A DNA stretch of 64,000 bases from Enoplosus armatus (lineage: Eukaryota; Chordata; Actinopteri; Centrarchiformes; Enoplosidae), in the NCBI RefSeq assembly GCF_043641665.1, contig NC_092195.1, positions 15,715,774-15,779,773 of the forward strand, read 5' to 3'. The notes below the pieces were generated by a model, which was given only the letters and a program-made list of their open reading frames with translations, was not told the origin of the DNA and did not search any database. Each line of letters starts with the position of its first letter. Positions within the stretch are counted from its first letter, which is position 1. The translations under genes were made by a program, and so were the position numbers. Positions 60,185 through 64,000 of this stretch are shown one piece after another.

Positions 60185-61750
60185 AAGTGCGTCCAACAAG
60201 TCAAGCTCCACTTAAAGTTGGGATGAGGTTGATAGGAGGAGGATAGGGGAGTGCAAGAGTTTGACTGGTGGTATACTCCAAAGGAAAACAAATATGGTGT
60301 GCTTTCAGACTGCTTGTGACTATGGCGCTGCAAGCAAATACCATTATAAACATGGTGTTGCAAGGCCAGTTTTCTCTGCAAGACATGAATTCTAACTAGT
60401 AGAACTCCATAAAAGTACACCCAAAATGTAGTCCTAAGCAATAACACAACTTTATTTACAAGCAAGCAATGGCATATTCAGGAGTTTTAAAGGGAAATAC
60501 ATCACTTTTACTTGGTTACAAAAACAAGAACATTAATACCCTCAGTAATAGTTGAGTCACGACTATCTTTAGCTTATATTTCTACAAGGTTTGACACAAT
60601 TCTACGGTGTTTCTGTGATGTGTATAGAACTACAGCTGCAGTCCCAGGTCTTGTGTCAAAAGCAATGACCAGGAATTAATCTGTGACTGGTTTAACTTTT
60701 TTTCCCTGCACTCACCCCCCCAGGATTTGCGTGAGAAAGCGCTACAAACAGGGAGCAGTTTGTTTAGAAGAAAAGAGCACCAACTACTCCTCTCCTTTGA
60801 CATTTCCCCTTGTCATTCTGTGATTTGAACTCGTTCCCCTTCCTGCCAGCAGCCACAACACCTATTGTTTGCAAGGGACCGGCCACTTCACACCTCCCAT
60901 TCACATCTCTGCAAACCCATCCAATGAGCTGTGTGAAGGAACTTGAACCGCACCCATATCACAGTGGCTGGAAAAGACATACGACTGCCAGCGTCACATA
61001 TCTTGTGGACTTCTCACAAAAATTCAAATGATATGGATTTCTGAAGCTGGTTTCTATTTTAAGATGGAATACTTGTGGCTATTGTTATTGTTGCAATGAA
61101 ACGTAGCATGGAAAAGGAGGACAAAACATAATTAGGCTTGAAGAAACACTGTTGGTGCTTGCTAAATTGTCTTTAAATTTGATTTTAATGTCTAAAATGA
61201 AAAAGTTACAATGTCCCTCCACAGAGTCTAGTGGAGGCGTCCTGCCTTGTCTGAAATAAGTACATCAGAAGAAATGATTACATTTTTATGAAATATGACA
61301 TTAGGCTTATTAAGCTTTGGGGAAAAACAAGCAGTGGAGCAACATCACACACCAAATGTCGAGTATCAAATGAGTGACGTGATTGGTTAAACAGTCATCA
61401 GGTACCTAAACTGACAACGAGATGTGTCAGGATCTGTCTGATTCAGCACACCAGGAAAGTGATTGATCTATCACAGCATTACATTTTCTCTGCAGTAATA
61501 CATCAGAGCAGCATGTTGGGATACAAGAGTTTTTCAAGTAGGGAAAACACTTACCACCTCCGCTAACCAATGTCCTGGGGGAAACCCTGCTACTACTCAT
61601 GAAGAGGGACAAGTCAATGTAGGCCTTCAACTGTAGTCACTGAGGAACTTTCATCGTATCAGAGATGGGCACATGACAGGCTGATAAATTATATTTAATA
61701 ACAGTGGGTTACTTTCAAATCCATCCATGGAGGAAAAAGAAATAGAACCA
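60185..61750. other. Intronic sequence, no feature recognised
   Basis: Complex to AT-rich sequence. A plus-strand acceptor-like site ends at 60723 and a minus-strand donor-like GGTG|gtaagtg lies near 61550, neither with a convincing partner. Confidence 0.5.
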
Positions 61751-61754
61751 ACAG

Positions 61755-61820
61755 CTGTTGCAGATTAATTTTCTGTCCATCGACTAATGAGTGAATCAAC
61801 TAATTGTTTCAGCTCTAAAA
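61755..61820 (+). mobile_element. Interspersed repeat family A, 3' end fragment
   Basis: gttgcagattaattttctgt, then atcaactaattgtttcagct, resembles the family 3' terminus. Confidence 0.45.
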
Positions 61821-61863
61821 AAGGAGAAATCTGTCACATATTTGTTGGAAAATACAGTAACTG

Positions 61864-61892
<29 letters not shown>
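61864..61892. repeat. (AC)14 microsatellite
   Basis: 29-bp perfect AC tract. Confidence 0.95.
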
Positions 61893-61894
<2 letters not shown>

Positions 61895-64000
61895 TCAACA
61901 GCATTAACACAGATCATTTCCCTGTTATGCTCTGAGTGACCACTGATATATGCCCTTACTTATTGCCATATTGATTCATAAATGGTGGATGTGCTCCTTC
62001 CTTCAATTGGCTATTAACTGAGCCATTAACATAATGTATTCAGATCCTGTTTTACTCTATGGCAGTAGCTTGTTTGCCGTGATGAAACTTTCTTGAAAAA
62101 GAAAAGAGGCATATGAGGAAAGAGCCCTCTGATGACATGAGAAATAGGGTTTGATCTGATTTGAACGGTTCAGTGAGCGAACTCACACACAAATACACCA
62201 AACACAGAGAGGCGACAAGTGATTTTGGCGTGAAGGCTCATAAATCCCCGCTGCCTTTTTTCAGTAAAGACCTGCGCATCATCATGGCAGTAAATAAGAG
62301 TAGGAATTACCATGGGGTAATGAGAAATGTCACTATGACTGAGAAGAGAGGAGGAAAAACCATCCAATGAGGACATACCTCCAAACTGCTGTGCGTGGCA
62401 GCCTGTATTTCACCAGCAAAAAACAGCATCCAGCTGTGCTTGGCAGGCTTATTCATTTGAAGCACAGATTTCCAGTCTCTCTCTGTCCATGTTTAATTTG
62501 TGTGTATGCACATGTGCATCCATCCATGTAGTAACACACTTATAAGGAGTGACAGCCTGACACATATGGCCTTGATAAGGTTATGTTGGGTAATGTTATC
62601 TGACAATCATTAACAAGACAGCACGCTTACTACACAAGTCCAGAAGAGGACGAGGACACACCTCTGGGTCTGATCAGGATGTGACAAAAAGCACAAAGTA
62701 AGAAAAGTGTAAAAAAAACTTACATTTATGAGGTTAATGAAGAAAAAATATACAAAACCTGTGACAAAAACAACACTTTGAATCTCTGTCACACCTACAG
62801 TACTTCTACACACTGCTAGTATATTGGCTATTGCTCTGACGTGTGTATTAAGCTCACTTTTTCTCAGAAAAAATATGCCAAAATATGCTTCCAAACTGAC
62901 GCACATTGTGCCAGGTGACTGAAATTTTGTAAACATTCACTTTTGGTACTTCTGTGACCATACCGCTAGCCAACAAAACAAGTCTACATAACACTTTGGT
63001 TTCAAAATCTACCAAATTTAGCTTTAACACTTACAAGTCACACATAAAATGCTGACTCTCTGGGAAGAAGCTATGAAATGAACGAGCTTTAGCCATGGGA
63101 ACATAACACAAGGAAATTAGAAGTACATATAGCCAATATCTGAAAGAGGTTGATCCATCTGAAAGTGCAGCGTATAAAATATGCATTGCAATGAAAGTAA
63201 TGTAGTAATGCAGTTCCTTGAGTGCACCTTGAGTTAACACCATGTGAAGTGATAAAGTGTATAATGCACCGGCACTGAAAACAACAGGTGATGTGGACAG
63301 CTTTCAAGTGATTAGCGGACAATAGGACTAACGAACGCTAATCTCGTCTTTGCACTCTGATTAGCTTGGAAAGTGAAGCTAATGCTAAACTTGGCTCTGC
63401 TAGAGCTCCATGACCCTCTAATGGAAGGACAAACAGGATTTAAACAGGTTTTAAAAATAGTAGATGTTTTATCTGTTTTGACAGTACAGGACGAGGGACC
63501 AATATCGTCTCCAGTGATAAGACCACATTTTATTAATGAACAGGGAACATTTGACACAGCTTTTCTGCTGTTTTCACGCACTCACAGTAGCTATCAGCAG
63601 ATGTGTATAACATTGCACTTCATTTTAATTTGTCAGCAGTCATTCTGTCCCGCATTGTTACAACTGTATTACTTTGGTATGCTAATGTTTATGTAAAGCG
63701 TAAAGCTACTGTAGATACTAACTCAACACGTGCTGTCAATGCTAACGAGGTTGGCTAACGTGACATGGCTAATGTTAGGTGATTTCTTTTGTCGGGAAGT
63801 TTAAAACATTTCAACACTGCAACATTGAAAAACTGAATGAGGTAGATGTTGTCACACCTCTGAGAAAGCAAAAAGAAAAAGCAAAGACAGACGTTACATC
63901 TTTAGAACAAAATGAATTTAGAGTAAATAGAAACACTATGAAGCAGCTTTGTTTTAGTTTGTGAGAAGCAAAAAGTGGCGTCCCACACTGGCGAGGTGGT
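61895..64000. other. Intronic sequence to window end
   Basis: AT-rich sequence with CTAATG and GCTAAC phrases (63360-63780) typical of degraded teleost repeats. No exon 1 of ext1 and no other coding exon recognised. Confidence 0.5.

Larger units (their letters stand above)
1721..64000 (-). other. ext1: ext1 intron 1, 3' part (over 62 kb, incomplete)
   Basis: Everything upstream of exon 2 on the gene strand is inferred to be intron 1. No frame contains the long N-terminal EXT1 coding exon (transmembrane anchor plus start of the exostosin domain), so at least 62,280 bp separate exon 2 from exon 1. A very long first intron is also a feature of human EXT1. The alternative, that another gene lies within or that exon 1 is misplaced in the assembly, cannot be excluded from one exon. 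Contents are listed as separate entries. Confidence 0.8.

Noticed and set aside
61500..61640. Minus-strand donor GGTG|gtaagtg with a short open segment upstream
   Set aside because: Upstream acceptors are weak and the encoded segment matches nothing in EXT1 or elsewhere.
1..64000. Novel multi-gene system, mobile element with coding capacity, or integrated virus
   Set aside because: No transposase, reverse transcriptase, integrase or viral frame is visible on either strand. The mobile elements seen are short and non-coding.

Overview
The window looks like vertebrate, specifically teleost fish, genomic DNA, probably a percomorph. The reasons are the very high density of (CA)n/(TG)n microsatellites, the many short degraded interspersed repeats of types I recognise from percomorph genomes, the lack of long coding frames, and one vertebrate-type exon with exact splice sites. 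There is nothing bacterial, phage-like or plasmid-like here.

The only coding sequence I can defend is a 94-bp internal exon on the minus strand at 1627-1720. It encodes a 31-residue piece of the exostosin (GT47) domain that matches exon 2 of EXT1, the heparan-sulfate polymerase subunit. Its length and splice phase also match human EXT1 exon 2 as I remember it. The gene is transcribed right to left. Bases 1-1626 are therefore the start of intron 2, and 1721-64000 (62,280 bp) is the exon-2-proximal part of a very long intron 1. Exon 1 would be a long open frame of roughly 960 coding bases; it is not in the window, so intron 1 is longer still. Exon 3 is also absent.

Layout of the intron. 1.8-5.2 kb: repeat-family fragment, pyrimidine-rich DNA and clustered CA/TG tracts. 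5.2-5.25 kb: a perfect RFX X-box. 5.4-6.35 kb: a non-autonomous DNA-transposon-like element. 6.4-9.6 kb: mostly unique sequence with a homeodomain-motif cluster. 9.6-14.2 kb: dense microsatellites and a DR1 nuclear-receptor motif. 16-22 kb: interspersed repeats, including a head-to-head pair that makes a long hairpin. 22.5-24.2 kb: complex, repeat-poor sequence that may be conserved non-coding DNA. 25-29 kb: repeats and an exon-like segment on the plus strand. 30-38 kb: mixed, with a G-quadruplex motif, octamer motifs and splice-like sites. 39.6-42.2 kb: tandem and dispersed repeats. 42-47 kb: mostly unique, with DR1-like sites. 47.2 kb: a 72-bp (AT)n tract. 48.7 kb: a second perfect RFX X-box. 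50-64 kb: mostly unique, with two further plus-strand exon-like segments and a CpG-containing complex block at 59.95-60.18 kb.

I found no previously undescribed biological system. The observations most worth following are regulatory: a CA tract 12 bases downstream of the exon 2 donor, two perfect RFX X-boxes, possible recursive splice sites in the long intron, and plus-strand exon-like segments that could belong to an antisense transcript. All need RNA or comparative data. Repeat-family assignments rest on my memory of teleost repeats and on resemblance between copies inside this window.
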